NCBI RefSeq assembly: GCF_021532275.1 | Contig: NZ_JACBOT010000036.1 | Span: 62,001-126,000, forward strand | DNA from: Brevibacterium sp. UCMA 11754 | Lineage (GTDB): Bacteria; Actinomycetota; Actinomycetes; Actinomycetales; Brevibacteriaceae | Reading direction: 5' to 3' | Length of the DNA: 64,000 nucleotides | Shown: piece by piece, positions 28,057-37,194 of the stretch | Position numbering within the stretch: the stretch's first letter is position 1 | Layout of the letters: each line of letters opens with the position of its first letter | The notes under the pieces: model-generated | Databases searched by the model: none | The model's input: only the letters and a program-made list of their open reading frames with translations | Told to the model about the DNA's origin: nothing | Made by a program: the position numbers and the translations under genes

Positions 28057-28890
28057 ATGACAGACGATCAGCAGGGACGCTTCGCGATTGGAATCGACGT
28101 GGGCGGAACGGGAATCAAATCCGCGCTCGTCGACACGGAGACCGGCAACCTCGCGTTCAAGCGGGTGCGGGTGCTCACCCCCAAGCCCAGCTCCCCTGTC
28201 GCAGTGGCCGAGGCGATCACACAGGTGGTCGAACTCCTCGTGTCCAAGGCGCTCGAGTTGGGAGTCGTCGATGACAGATCTGCACTCGACGCCCTGCCCA
28301 TCGGCTGCGGGTTCCCCGGCGTCGTCCGTGATGATCATGTGGACTACGCAGCGAACCTCGACCAGTCATGGATCGGTTCGAACATCACCGCGATTCTCGC
28401 CGAACACACCAGCCGCCGCTTCTACATCATGAACGATGCGGATGCAGCAGGCCTGGCCGAAATGACCTTCGGTGCCGGACGGAAGCACCGCAAGAAGACC
28501 GTACTGCTCACGACGCTGGGCACCGGCATCGGCACAGCACTCTTCACCCAGGGTCGTCTGGTGCCCTATACGGAGCTGGGGCATATCGAGATGAATGGTC
28601 GTGACGCGGAGACCCAGGCCGCAGAATCGGTCAAGGTGCGCGAGGATCTCAGCTACGTGGAGTGGGCTCAGCGATTGCAGCAGTACTATTCGCAGGTCGA
28701 ACTTCTGGTAGCACCCGATGTGATCCTCATCGGCGGAGGCATCTCGAAGTCACACGCACAGTTCCTGCACCTGATCAGCACCCGCGCCGAGATGAAGCCG
28801 GCGAAGCTGTTCAACAATGCCGGCATCGTCGGTGCCGCCATTCTGGCTGCCAACAACGGCAAGGCCAAGGTGAAGAAGGGCTCTGCTTAG
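28057..28890 (+). CDS. ppgK: polyphosphate glucokinase
   Basis: ROK-family kinase that phosphorylates glucose using polyphosphate (or ATP), typical of actinobacteria. It has 277 residues. The phosphate-binding GIDVGGTGIKSALVD is at about 12-26, the NDADAAGLAE stretch carries the catalytic Asp, and LGTGIGTALF and ELGHIE match the sugar site. ATG 28057 comes one base after the map stop, so the two are translationally coupled. The GxGxG and YTELGH patterns fit PpgK better than GlkA. Confidence 0.92.
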   Translation: MTDDQQGRFAIGIDVGGTGIKSALVDTETGNLAFKRVRVLTPKPSSPVAVAEAITQVVELLVSKALELGVVDDRSALDALPIGCGFPGVVRDDHVDYAANLDQSWIGSNITAILAEHTSRRFYIMNDADAAGLAEMTFGAGRKHRKKTVLLTTLGTGIGTALFTQGRLVPYTELGHIEMNGRDAETQAAESVKVREDLSYVEWAQRLQQYYSQVELLVAPDVILIGGGISKSHAQFLHLISTRAEMKPAKLFNNAGIVGAAILAANNGKAKVKKGSA

Positions 28891-28913
28891 ATCTGACGAA
28901 ACTGCCAGATGTG

Positions 28914-29291
28914 AGGTGAGGACAGGCCACCGATACGCCGGGTTCTGTCATCGAGTCGGTCGCCCTTCTCGACGGACGGTCATCTATCTGGGACCGATGT
29001 TGCCACCGGCCTCGAGCAATCCACCCGACGACTCGGCGAGCAGCCTCGAACGTCGCCTGTCTGATCTTGCTCCGGATGGGGTTTACCCAGCGGCGCCGGT
29101 CACCCGGCACCCTGGTGGTCTCTTACACCACCGTTTCACCCTTACCCAGTCGGAACTGGGCGGTCTGCTCTCTGTTGCACTGGCCCGCGGGTTACCCCGG
29201 GTGGGTGTTACCCACCATCCCTGCTCTGTGGAGCCCGGACGTTCCTCAGCCCTCGTGAAAGAGCCGCGACCGTCTGGTGACCTGTCCTCGA
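28914..29291 (-). ncRNA. rnpB: RNase P RNA, class A
   Basis: Catalytic RNA that matures the 5' ends of tRNAs. On the minus strand the 5' part GAGGACAGGTCACC pairs with the 3' part GGTGGCCTGTCCTC to form helix P1, and the 3' region contains the conserved ACAGAACCCGGC. The internal GGTAAGGGTGAAACGGTGG-type P4 region and several GC-rich stems are present. A TAGACT -10 box at 29304-29299 places the 5' end near 29291. Ends are estimates to within a few bases. Reading frames across it are spurious. Confidence 0.93.
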
Positions 29292-29405
29292 GTTCAAGAG
29301 TCTACCCTCATCGCCGGGAACCTTGGTCGCGGCCTCGAGCCAGCAGTGATGAATCTAACGTGGACAGCGATTCGAGGCCCAGGAGTTGGGACCTACGATG
29401 GTGAG

Positions 29406-30182
29406 GTGAAGATCCTATTGCCGCCCTCAGAAGGTAAGACTCCCGCGAGCTCGGGTTCCCCACTCGACCTCCCAGGGCTTTCGGCACCGGATCTCAACCC
29501 GCAGCGCAAGAAGGTCCTCAGTGCCCTGCAGAAGGTCTCCAAACGTAAGGACGCGCTGGATCAGTTGGGCGTGGGAGCCTCGCTCTCAGCCGACGTCGAA
29601 CGCAACGTCAGTCTCGACGCCATCCCCTGCGCCCCGGCCCTGCAGACGTACTCCGGAGTCCTCTACGAAGCGATGGGTGCCCCGGACCTCGTCGCCGATG
29701 CCATGGCCGACGAGACCCTGGCCCAGCGGCTGCGCAACGTCCACGTGTTCTCGGCACTCTTCGGCCAGGTCAACGGTCTCGATCCGATCCCCGCCTATCG
29801 GCTGGCGATGAAAACGGACCTGGGCACCCTCGGAAAGCTGTCGTCGTGGTGGAAGCCGGTCCTGGCCAAATCATTCACGATCGACCCCGCCGAGGTGATC
29901 CTCGACTGCCGCTCCAGCGACTACCGAGCCGCATGGCCGGGCCCGCATGAGCAGGTCGTGACCCTGGGTGCAGTCAAGGTCAACGGCACCAAACGCAGCG
30001 TGGTCTCCCATTGGGCGAAGTACTATCGCGGCGAACTCGTCGGCCGACTGCTCGCAGACGACCGTGAGCTGCCGACAACTTCTGCTGATCTGGTCTCACG
30101 GGCAGAAGAGTCCTATGAGGTCGAGTTCACCCCACACGCCAAGAGCCGACCGGCGGCGCTGACGATCGTCCTGCGCGACTGA
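29406..30182 (+). CDS. yaaA: YaaA-family peroxide stress protein
   Basis: 258-residue YaaA (DUF328/UPF0246) protein, a DNA-binding fold linked in E. coli to limiting free iron during peroxide stress. It begins with the family hallmark KILLPPSEGKT. The central YSGVLYEAM and LFGQVNGLDPIPAYRL and the late DCRSSDYRAAW are also family-like. I chose GTG 29406, just after a weak GGTGAG; earlier in-frame starts fall in the rnpB promoter. It converges on the zinc-ribbon gene. Confidence 0.9.
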   Translation: MKILLPPSEGKTPASSGSPLDLPGLSAPDLNPQRKKVLSALQKVSKRKDALDQLGVGASLSADVERNVSLDAIPCAPALQTYSGVLYEAMGAPDLVADAMADETLAQRLRNVHVFSALFGQVNGLDPIPAYRLAMKTDLGTLGKLSSWWKPVLAKSFTIDPAEVILDCRSSDYRAAWPGPHEQVVTLGAVKVNGTKRSVVSHWAKYYRGELVGRLLADDRELPTTSADLVSRAEESYEVEFTPHAKSRPAALTIVLRD

Positions 30183-30226
30183 GGCCCGGTAGCCCCCAGA
30201 GGCCAGTCACAGTCCGTGGGCCCACC

Positions 30227-30955
30227 TCAGCCCTTGCGCAGCAGAACCGCCTCGCACTCCTCGCACTCATAGGTCTGATTCGGGTCCTCGAGCAGCATGC
30301 TCTTCCATGCCATGCCGCTGATCTCCTGGCCACAGGCCTGGCAGTTCGGCCCGTTGAGGATCGCGGCCCCGGGCCCGCCCGCAGCGACATTCTGGTCAAA
30401 CTGTCGGACCAATGTCTCGGGCAGGTCGGCCTTCAGCTTCTGAGCCGAGGCACTGTTGGCCTCAAGCTCCGTGGCCAATTCCGCCTTGCGGTCCTTGATG
30501 GCCGTCTGCATGGTACGGCCGGAGGCGATCACCTCGGCGAGGGAGGACTCCACCTCTGAGAGGGCGGCCTCAGCGGATTCGAGTTCCTCCATGGAACCGA
30601 GTTCAGCCTCCTCGAGTTCAGCGACCCGTTCCTCATGGCCGGAGATCTCGCCCTGCAGATTCACGAGATCTCGGCTGGTCAGTCCGGTTCCGTCGTTGAG
30701 TTCGACCGTCTTCTTCTTGATCTGGCCATTCTGGGTCTCGATGGCCGCGGCATGCTCGGCAACCTCGGTCCGGAACTTCTCCACCACCTCGGCGGCCTCG
30801 GTCGTCTTGGTCTCAAGCTCTTTGTGCTGAGACACGAGGTCCTTCAGCGCCGACGCTTGGGTGGGATTGTCGTGCTCGTGCCGCAGCGCGCGTCCGTGGG
30901 AGGCGAGTTCGATGAGTGACTCGAGTTCTGTGCGTTGTTCGGCGGTGATCAGCAT
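30227..30955 (-). CDS. zinc-ribbon coiled-coil protein (C4-type, CT398-like)
   Basis: 242 residues: a long coiled coil (about 10-185, heptad-rich in E, L, K and A) ending in a C4 zinc ribbon with Cys205, Cys208, Cys231 and Cys234 (CQAC...CEEC). This is the actinobacterial relative of CT398/FlgZ-like proteins, generally of unknown role. It lies 45 bases downstream of the Nif3-family gene on the same strand, a pairing seen widely in actinobacteria, so they probably form an operon. Confidence 0.9.
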   Translation of the reverse strand: MLITAEQRTELESLIELASHGRALRHEHDNPTQASALKDLVSQHKELETKTTEAAEVVEKFRTEVAEHAAAIETQNGQIKKKTVELNDGTGLTSRDLVNLQGEISGHEERVAELEEAELGSMEELESAEAALSEVESSLAEVIASGRTMQTAIKDRKAELATELEANSASAQKLKADLPETLVRQFDQNVAAGGPGAAILNGPNCQACGQEISGMAWKSMLLEDPNQTYECEECEAVLLRKG

Positions 30956-31000
30956 TCTGGGTTCCTTGTCATCGAGGCGGCAGGGGTCGTGTGCAGGGCG

Positions 31001-31834
31001 TCAATAGCGTTCGACCCAAGGATCGGTGTTGACCGCCGAATGCTGCAGGGCGACGCTGAATCCGCGCTCGGCGAATTCGGTCTCCAGCTGTTCGGCGGCC
31101 GCGGTGAGCCAGACGGTCTCCGAAGCCCAATGGGAGACATCGATGAGCTGTGGTCGACCTCCCTGTCTGTTGGCGGTGTCGCGGGCCTCGGTGGCGGGAT
31201 GGTGGCGAAGGTCAGCGGTGATGTAGACCTCTGCGCCGCTGGCCCTGACCTCGTCGAACAGCGAGTCCCCCGCTCCACCGCAGACTGCGACTCGGGACAC
31301 GGCTGCGGCCGGGTCGCCGGCGATGCGCACACCGGTCGTCGTCCGCGGCAGACGGTTCGAGAGAGTGCGGGCGATATCGCGGACGGACGTCGGCGTGGGG
31401 AGGTCTCCGACGCGGCCGATGCCGGTGGTCGATCCCTCTGCATGAGGGACGAGTGGCACTGCGTCCTCGATGCCGAGCAGGGAGATGAGCGCATCCGAGA
31501 CTCCCCCACGCGCGGAGTCCGCATTCGTGTGGGCATTGAACAAGGCGATGTCATTGCTGATCAGAGTGTGAACGGCGCCGCCCTTCAAAGTTGCGGCGTT
31601 GACGGACTTCACGGGTTTGAGCATGAGCGGATGATGGTTGAACACGAGGTCCGAGCCCAGCACCACCGCCTCGGCGATGACCGCGTCCATGGGGTCGAGT
31701 GCGAGCAGGATCGAACGGACCTCGGCATCGGGATCGCCCACGGCCAGACCCACCGAATCCCAGCTCTCGGCCAGGGCCGTCGGCCACAGTGTTTCGAAGA
31801 CGTCCACACATTCACTGACCTTCGGGTATCTCAT
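31001..31834 (-). CDS. Nif3-like dinuclear metal center protein
   Basis: 277-residue Nif3/YbgI (DUF34) protein; members form hexameric toroids with a di-metal site. Metal-ligand motifs are visible: NHHPLML near residue 65, and NAHTNAD near 100-106, with a late cluster around HHPATEA and DVSHWASE. Some members are annotated as GTP cyclohydrolase I type 2, but the biochemical role is unsettled. It is divergent from the acyl-CoA ligase gene and upstream of the zinc-ribbon gene. Confidence 0.9.
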   Translation of the reverse strand: MRYPKVSECVDVFETLWPTALAESWDSVGLAVGDPDAEVRSILLALDPMDAVIAEAVVLGSDLVFNHHPLMLKPVKSVNAATLKGGAVHTLISNDIALFNAHTNADSARGGVSDALISLLGIEDAVPLVPHAEGSTTGIGRVGDLPTPTSVRDIARTLSNRLPRTTTGVRIAGDPAAAVSRVAVCGGAGDSLFDEVRASGAEVYITADLRHHPATEARDTANRQGGRPQLIDVSHWASETVWLTAAAEQLETEFAERGFSVALQHSAVNTDPWVERY

Positions 31835-31988
31835 GCCACCACAGTATTACATCCGAGCAGCAGCGGTCAGGCGATGGTCACCACGGTGCCTCGGCAGGTG
31901 CGACCTCGCAGCTCAGAATTGTCTGGGACACCTGGAAAATATGTGAGACGCGGTTCACCAGGCGATCCTTCGGCTATAGATTTGGGCC

Positions 31989-33530
31989 ATGGCTACGAAT
32001 GCATCGACCACACTGTCGCCCGATCTTCACTTCTCCTCGACCGTCGCCGATATCGCGCGTCGCAGCGCGGGCCGTTTCGGCGACGACATCGCCATCGAGT
32101 TCGGCGACCGCACCTGGACCTATTCCAGCTTGGACTCGGCGGTTACGGCCGTCGCGCGTGAACTCGTGGGCCTCGGAGCGCAGAAGGGAGATCGCGTCGC
32201 CGCCTACGGTAAGAACTCAGATCTATACCTCCTCCTCTACCTCGGATGTGCTCGCGCCGGTCTCATCCATGTGCCGGTGAACTATCAGCTCAAGAACGAC
32301 GAGCTCAACTACATTCTGGACAACTCCGGAGCGAAGTTCGCCTTCGCCGATGCCGATCTCCTCGACGCAGTCAGCGCAACGCCGACCGGTGCCGCCGTGC
32401 AGGTCAGGGACTTCGCCACGCTCCTTGAAGCTGCCACCGCCACGGACACCGCTCCGCCCACTCCTGGCGAATTCGATGTCGCGGACACCGACGTCGCACA
32501 GCTGCTCTACACCTCGGGCACCACCTCGGCGCCCAAGGGAGCGATCATGACCCACCGTGCACTCGTGCACGAATACATGTCATCGCTGATGAGCCTCGAT
32601 TTCGCACCCACGGACCGTGTCGTCCACGCTCTTCCGCTGTATCACTCGGCGCAGATGCACGTCTTTCTGATTCCTCTGCTGTCCATCGGTGCCCACAACA
32701 TCGTCGTGCCCGCACCTGTTCCCGAGCAGTTGCTGGCGCTCTTCGAAGAACGCGAGATCAACTCCTTCTTCGCCGCCCCCACGGTATGGGTCGCCCTGGC
32801 CAACAGCCCGGACCTCGAGACCCGTAACCTGGAGAGCCTGCGCAAGGCCTACTACGGCGCCTCGATCATGCCCGGGCCGGTGCTTGCGAAACTGCGGCAG
32901 CGGCTGCCGAAGCTCGGCTTCTACAACTGCTTCGGCCAATCCGAGATGGGTCCCCTGTGCACTGTGCTGCGGCCCGAAGAGCACGATGACCATGCATCCT
33001 CGGCCGGTCGGCCCGTCTTCTTCGTCGAGACTCGCGTCGTCGACAGCAGCGGAAACGATGTCGGCGTCGGGGAGCAGGGTGAGATCCTCTACCGATCGCC
33101 CCAGCTGTGTGAGGGCTACTGGAATCGTCCCGAGGCCACCGCCGAGGCCTTCGACAACGGTTGGTTCCATTCCGGTGACCTCGTCACGGTGGATGAGTCC
33201 GGGTTCATTGAGGTCATCGACCGAGTCAAGGACGTCATCAACACCGGTGGCGTGCTTGTGGCCAGTCGACAGGTCGAGGACGCGATCTTCGAACTCCCCC
33301 AGGTCGCCGAGGTGGCAGTCGTCGGGGTCGCCGACGAGAAATGGATCGAAGCGGTCACGGCTTTCGTCGTCATCAAGTCCGACCAGCCTGAGATCACCGA
33401 GGCCGATGTGCTCTCCCATGTCAAACAACGTCTGGCCAGATTCAAGGTGCCGAAACGAGTCGACTTCGTGGCCGAACTGCCCAAGAACTCCGCCGGCAAG
33501 ATCCTCAAACGTCAGCTGCGCGAGGCCTGA
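31989..33530 (+). CDS. AMP-dependent acyl-CoA ligase (FadD-like)
   Basis: Activates a carboxylic acid to its CoA thioester through an acyl-adenylate. It has 513 residues. The P-loop LLYTSGTTSAPKG begins near residue 172, a YNCFGQSEMG stretch lies near 318, the SGDLV-DESGFIEVIDRVKD hinge region near 400-420, and the adenylation-domain lysine in NSAGKILKRQLR is at the C-terminus. Size and motifs fit medium/long-chain acyl-CoA synthetases, but the chain length cannot be read. It stands alone, convergent with bioB (44-base gap), and is not part of a beta-oxidation cluster here. Confidence 0.88.
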   Translation: MATNASTTLSPDLHFSSTVADIARRSAGRFGDDIAIEFGDRTWTYSSLDSAVTAVARELVGLGAQKGDRVAAYGKNSDLYLLLYLGCARAGLIHVPVNYQLKNDELNYILDNSGAKFAFADADLLDAVSATPTGAAVQVRDFATLLEAATATDTAPPTPGEFDVADTDVAQLLYTSGTTSAPKGAIMTHRALVHEYMSSLMSLDFAPTDRVVHALPLYHSAQMHVFLIPLLSIGAHNIVVPAPVPEQLLALFEEREINSFFAAPTVWVALANSPDLETRNLESLRKAYYGASIMPGPVLAKLRQRLPKLGFYNCFGQSEMGPLCTVLRPEEHDDHASSAGRPVFFVETRVVDSSGNDVGVGEQGEILYRSPQLCEGYWNRPEATAEAFDNGWFHSGDLVTVDESGFIEVIDRVKDVINTGGVLVASRQVEDAIFELPQVAEVAVVGVADEKWIEAVTAFVVIKSDQPEITEADVLSHVKQRLARFKVPKRVDFVAELPKNSAGKILKRQLREA

Positions 33531-33574
33531 GCCTCAGACCAGGTTCCGGCCGGATATTGGTGCCAGGGTCGCGG

Positions 33575-34630
33575 TCACGCGTTGGCGTCCTGCGTTGTGC
33601 CCGCGCCCCGAGTCCTGATCGTGGGAGGGTGTGAGGCATCGGGGCCATCCTCCTGGCCGATGATGGTGAACCCGTTGTCTTCGATGAGAGCGATGTCGTC
33701 TTCGGCGGCCTGTCCCTCCGCTGTGAGGTAGTCGCCGAGGAAGATTGAGTTCGCCACGTGCAGTGCCTGGGCCTGCAGCGACCGCAGGTGGATCTCTCGC
33801 CCACCGGCGAGACGGATTTCCTTGTCGGGACACACGAATCGTGCTGTGACGACGATTCGCAGGCATTGGGCGGGAGTGAGATTCCATTGCCCCTCCATGG
33901 GCGTTCCGTCGAACGGGACGAGGAAGTTGATGGGGATCGAGTCGGAGTCGAGCTCGCGGAGTGCGAGCAGGGCTTCGACGACCTGTTCGTCGCTTTCGCC
34001 CAGGCCGACGATGAGCCCGCTGCACGGAGAGAGTCCGGCCGACTTCGCCTTGGTGACCGTGTTCGTCCTATCGGTGTAGGTGTGGGACTTCACAATGGTG
34101 TCGTGAAACGACTCAGCGGTGTTGATGTTGTGATTGTAGGCATCGACACCGGCTTCCAAAAGGGATTCTGCCTGACCGTCCTTGAGGATTCCCAGGCATG
34201 CGCAGACCTCGACGTCGTCATGAGCGTCTTTGAGTCGTGTGACGATGTCGTTGACGCGTTCGACATCTCGATTGCCTGGTCCTCGTCCACTGGCGACTAG
34301 GCAGACCCGAGAGGCGCCTCCGCGGATCCCGATATCTGCCTGCTTCACCGCCTCGTCGGTTTTCAACCACGAGTACTTCAGGATCGGTGCCGCCGATCCA
34401 AGCGCCTGCGAGCAATAGCTGCAGCTTTCGGGGCACAGGCCCGATTTGAGATTGACCAAGTAGTTGAGCTTGATGGTCATCCCGAAGTGCCTGCGTCTGA
34501 GTCTGGATCCTGCGGCAACGAGCTCGAGGAGGTCGGCGTCGGGCGTTGCCAGCATTGCCACCGCCTGTCCCTCGGTGATCACGCCACCATCGAGAATCGA
34601 GTCGGCAAGGCTGTCGAACCAGTTGGTCAT
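33575..34630 (-). CDS. bioB: biotin synthase
   Basis: Radical-SAM enzyme that inserts sulfur into dethiobiotin. It has 351 residues from ATG 34630. The SAM cluster motif is Cys66-x3-Cys70-x2-Cys73 (CPESCSYC), and the [2Fe-2S]-site region includes VCACLGIL and YNHNINT. No other biotin gene is nearby, so the pathway is split in this genome. A 13-bp palindrome, 54 bases upstream, looks like a BioQ-type operator. ErpA may supply its clusters. Confidence 0.95.
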   Translation of the reverse strand: MTNWFDSLADSILDGGVITEGQAVAMLATPDADLLELVAAGSRLRRRHFGMTIKLNYLVNLKSGLCPESCSYCSQALGSAAPILKYSWLKTDEAVKQADIGIRGGASRVCLVASGRGPGNRDVERVNDIVTRLKDAHDDVEVCACLGILKDGQAESLLEAGVDAYNHNINTAESFHDTIVKSHTYTDRTNTVTKAKSAGLSPCSGLIVGLGESDEQVVEALLALRELDSDSIPINFLVPFDGTPMEGQWNLTPAQCLRIVVTARFVCPDKEIRLAGGREIHLRSLQAQALHVANSIFLGDYLTAEGQAAEDDIALIEDNGFTIIGQEDGPDASHPPTIRTRGAGTTQDANA

Positions 34631-34683
34631 CGGTGGAATCTCCTCTTTGGCGCAGATGAGCGTTCGGTGCAGACACACGCTCC

Positions 34684-34696
34684 TGAACAGTGTTCA
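34684..34696. promoter_or_regulatory. BioQ-like operator TGAACAGTGTTCA
   Basis: A perfect 13-bp palindrome of the form TGAAC-N3-GTTCA, in the gap between bioB and the divergent permease gene. As I recall, the TetR-type biotin regulator BioQ of corynebacteria and mycobacteria binds this pattern. The position just upstream of bioB supports the assignment. Confidence 0.6.
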
Positions 34697-34768
34697 ATAG
34701 CGTATCAGGGCCTGGTGGGTCGGCTCATGCAGGGTGGGTGAAAGCGAATAGACTGCTCACGGCAGAGA

Positions 34769-36268
34769 ATGCATGACGAGCAGACGCCGCCGCCTTCGGG
34801 CAGGCGGATGAGGAGACGAGTGGTGGCATCCCCTAACGAGGCGACACCGGCATCTAGCCCCTTCGATGGCAAGGCGGGTTGGAGGCAGCACGGGGATGGA
34901 AAGACGATCCGTCCTGGTGAGACCGTTCTGCCCGAAGAAAGGCTGAGCTGGCCGCGGACAGTGGGAATCGGAGCTCAGCACGTCGTCGCCATGTTCGGAG
35001 CGACATTCCTCGTGCCGCTGCTGACCGGCTTCCCTCCCTCGACGACATTGTTCTTCACGGCAATCGGAACACTCCTGTTCCTACTCATCACCAAAGGCAT
35101 GATGCCCTCCTATCTGGGATCATCCTTCGGACTGCTGGCACCCATCGGTGCCGTCACCGGATTCGCGGCCACCTCGGGTGAGGACCTCGACTCCAATGCC
35201 ATGGCACTGGCACAGGGCGGCATCATCTCCGTGGGCGTGACTCTCGCGCTGGTGGGTATCGTCGTTCACTTCGCCGGAGTGAGGTGGATCGAAGTCACCA
35301 TGCCACCGGTCGTCACCGGTTCCATCGTCGCTCTCATCGGACTGAATCTGGCGCCCGCGGCCTGGGACTGGGTGAAGGAAGCTCCACTGACCGCGCTGAT
35401 CACTATAGCCACCATCCTGGTCACCAGTGTGCTGTTTCGCGGAATGCTCGGCCGGCTGTCCATCCTCATCGGCGTCCTCGTCGGCTACTGTGGCGCATGG
35501 GTGCAGGGACAGATCGACTTCTCGACTGTTGGTCAGGCTGATTGGGTGGGGCTGCCTGCGTTCCATGCCCCCGCGTTCGACCTGGGCTATCTTGGGCTCT
35601 TCCTCCCCGTCGTCTTCGTCCTCATCGCCGAGAACATCGGACACGTGAAATCCGTGTCGGCCATGACCGGACGCGACCTCGATTCGATCACGGGCCGCAC
35701 GCTGTTCGCTGATGGACTCTCCACGGTCCTCGCCGGGTCAGGCGGAGGGTCGGGCACGACGACCTATGCAGAGAACATCGGAGTCATGGCGGCGACTCGC
35801 ATCTTCTCAACGGCCGCGTACCTGTGCGCAGGCGTCATCGCCCTGATCCTGAGCCTGTTGCCGAAGTTCGGAGAGATCATCGCAACCATCCCGCCTGGAG
35901 TCCTCGGCGGAGCGGCGACCGTCCTCTACGGGATGATCGGAATGCTGGGTGTGCGCATCTGGGTGGAGAACAAGGTCGACTTCTCCAACCCCATCAATCT
36001 CAACACTGCAGCAGTGGCTCTGATCGTCGCGATCGCCAATTTCACCTGGACTCCCGGTGACCTTCAGTTCGAGGGCATTGCACTGGGTTCCGCCTCGGCG
36101 ATCATCATCTACCAGGTGATGCGCGGCATCGCGAAATGGCGCGGCACAGACCAGGACGACATCGTCAGCACCGGCCCCGACATCGACAGCACCGACAGGG
36201 ACGGCACTGGTCCCGATATCGACACGGATCACGAACTCGAAGGGCGAACACCACCCGGATCACCGTGA
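34769..36268 (+). CDS. uracil/xanthine permease (NCS2 family)
   Basis: Nucleobase:cation symporter of the NCS2/UraA family, 499 residues, cytoplasmic membrane. A ~65-residue soluble N-terminus precedes about 12-14 helices. Family motifs are GAQHVVAMFGATFLVP near 70-85, AENIGHVKSVSAMTGRDLD near 290, and GSGGGSGTTTYAENIGVMA near 323-341, the last containing the substrate-binding region. Sequence is closest to uracil permeases. The ~40-residue hydrophilic tail is Asp/Thr/Gly-rich with a repeated GPDIDSTD-like unit. It is divergent from bioB. Confidence 0.88.
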   Translation: MHDEQTPPPSGRRMRRRVVASPNEATPASSPFDGKAGWRQHGDGKTIRPGETVLPEERLSWPRTVGIGAQHVVAMFGATFLVPLLTGFPPSTTLFFTAIGTLLFLLITKGMMPSYLGSSFGLLAPIGAVTGFAATSGEDLDSNAMALAQGGIISVGVTLALVGIVVHFAGVRWIEVTMPPVVTGSIVALIGLNLAPAAWDWVKEAPLTALITIATILVTSVLFRGMLGRLSILIGVLVGYCGAWVQGQIDFSTVGQADWVGLPAFHAPAFDLGYLGLFLPVVFVLIAENIGHVKSVSAMTGRDLDSITGRTLFADGLSTVLAGSGGGSGTTTYAENIGVMAATRIFSTAAYLCAGVIALILSLLPKFGEIIATIPPGVLGGAATVLYGMIGMLGVRIWVENKVDFSNPINLNTAAVALIVAIANFTWTPGDLQFEGIALGSASAIIIYQVMRGIAKWRGTDQDDIVSTGPDIDSTDRDGTGPDIDTDHELEGRTPPGSP

Positions 36269-36338
36269 GCGCAGTATTCTCGACGGAGACGTAGGCCCTT
36301 CCCCCAATGATGAGAATCCGACTAAGAGGAGAGAAATC

Positions 36339-37079
36339 ATGAAACCTGCAACTGACCGATCACATCGAATACGTCGAGGACTGGTGTCCGGCTTTGCCTT
36401 CGCGCTCGTCGCTGGATCAATGTTCACCGGCACAGCTGCCCAGGCGGACGGGGGCCTCGGTGCGGGCCTGGTCGACGGCAATACCGGAGACAGACCATCG
36501 CACCTCGGAGAGGAATGTTCGGTCCCCTCAGCCGCAACGGCGGACAAAGTCATCACGGTCAAGAGCACCGGAGGCGCTGACGCCACGGTCACGGCCTGCG
36601 AGAGGTGGGACGGTGACTACTACTCGGCGCTGAACACCGACGGTCATGTCGGCTCCAACGGCATCGCTGCGCCGGGTGAGAAGCGCGAGGGTGACGGCAT
36701 GACCCCGTCTGGACTCTTCGGCATCGGCTATGGCTTCGGAGTCGAAGCGGAACCCGAGCAATTCGGCGGATCGAAGTATGTCCAAGTCACGGAGGACGAC
36801 GTCTGGGTCGACGGCGACGCAGTGGAGAACTACAACACGATGCAGAAGAAGTCCGAAGGCTACAGCGGTGAGTCGATGTACCAGACCCCGGCGTATAACT
36901 ACGGACAGGTCATCGACTACAACGAGGCTGGAACTCCCGGAATGGGCTCCGCGATCTTCCTCCACGTCAACACCGGCAGCGGCAAGACCGCAGGCTGTGT
37001 ATCGGCGTCTCAGGAGGATCTGCTGAAGATCCTCGACTGGGAGGATGACGGCCCGGTTGAGATGGCGATCAGCAGCTAG
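36339..37079 (+). CDS. secreted L,D-transpeptidase (YkuD) family protein
   Basis: 246 residues with a Sec signal peptide (basic start, hydrophobic 14-28, likely cleavage after AQA at 34-36). The mature part matches the YkuD fold: EGDGMTPSGLFGIGYGFG (about 111-128), YNTMQKKS, and the active-site stretch His209...Cys220 in SAIFLHVNTGSGKTAGCVSA, although this is a short and atypical spacing for the HxnSHGC motif. It should cross-link or trim peptidoglycan, or be a related wall enzyme. A GAGGAGAG site precedes ATG 36339, and it is transcribed alone. Confidence 0.8.
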   Translation: MKPATDRSHRIRRGLVSGFAFALVAGSMFTGTAAQADGGLGAGLVDGNTGDRPSHLGEECSVPSAATADKVITVKSTGGADATVTACERWDGDYYSALNTDGHVGSNGIAAPGEKREGDGMTPSGLFGIGYGFGVEAEPEQFGGSKYVQVTEDDVWVDGDAVENYNTMQKKSEGYSGESMYQTPAYNYGQVIDYNEAGTPGMGSAIFLHVNTGSGKTAGCVSASQEDLLKILDWEDDGPVEMAISS

Positions 37080-37129
37080 GCCTGCAGCAAGGACCGCGCT
37101 AACGCCGAAGCAGCCGTGGCACACGGCTA

Positions 37130-37173
37130 AGAGGCGGTCAGGGGACACTGCGGAGTGCCCTCTGACCGCCTCT
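37130..37173. terminator. terminator between the L,D-transpeptidase and yceI genes
   Basis: AGAGGCGGTCAG pairs with CTGACCGCCTCT, with an imperfect inner stem closing on GCGG. It lies between convergent genes and so may act both ways. Confidence 0.75.
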
Positions 37174-37194
37174 CCCTGCGATCCGTGCTTCTGA

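Noticed and set aside
28916..29404. Open frame across the RNase P RNA
   Set aside because: The region folds as class A RNase P RNA on minus, and the peptide has no family features.
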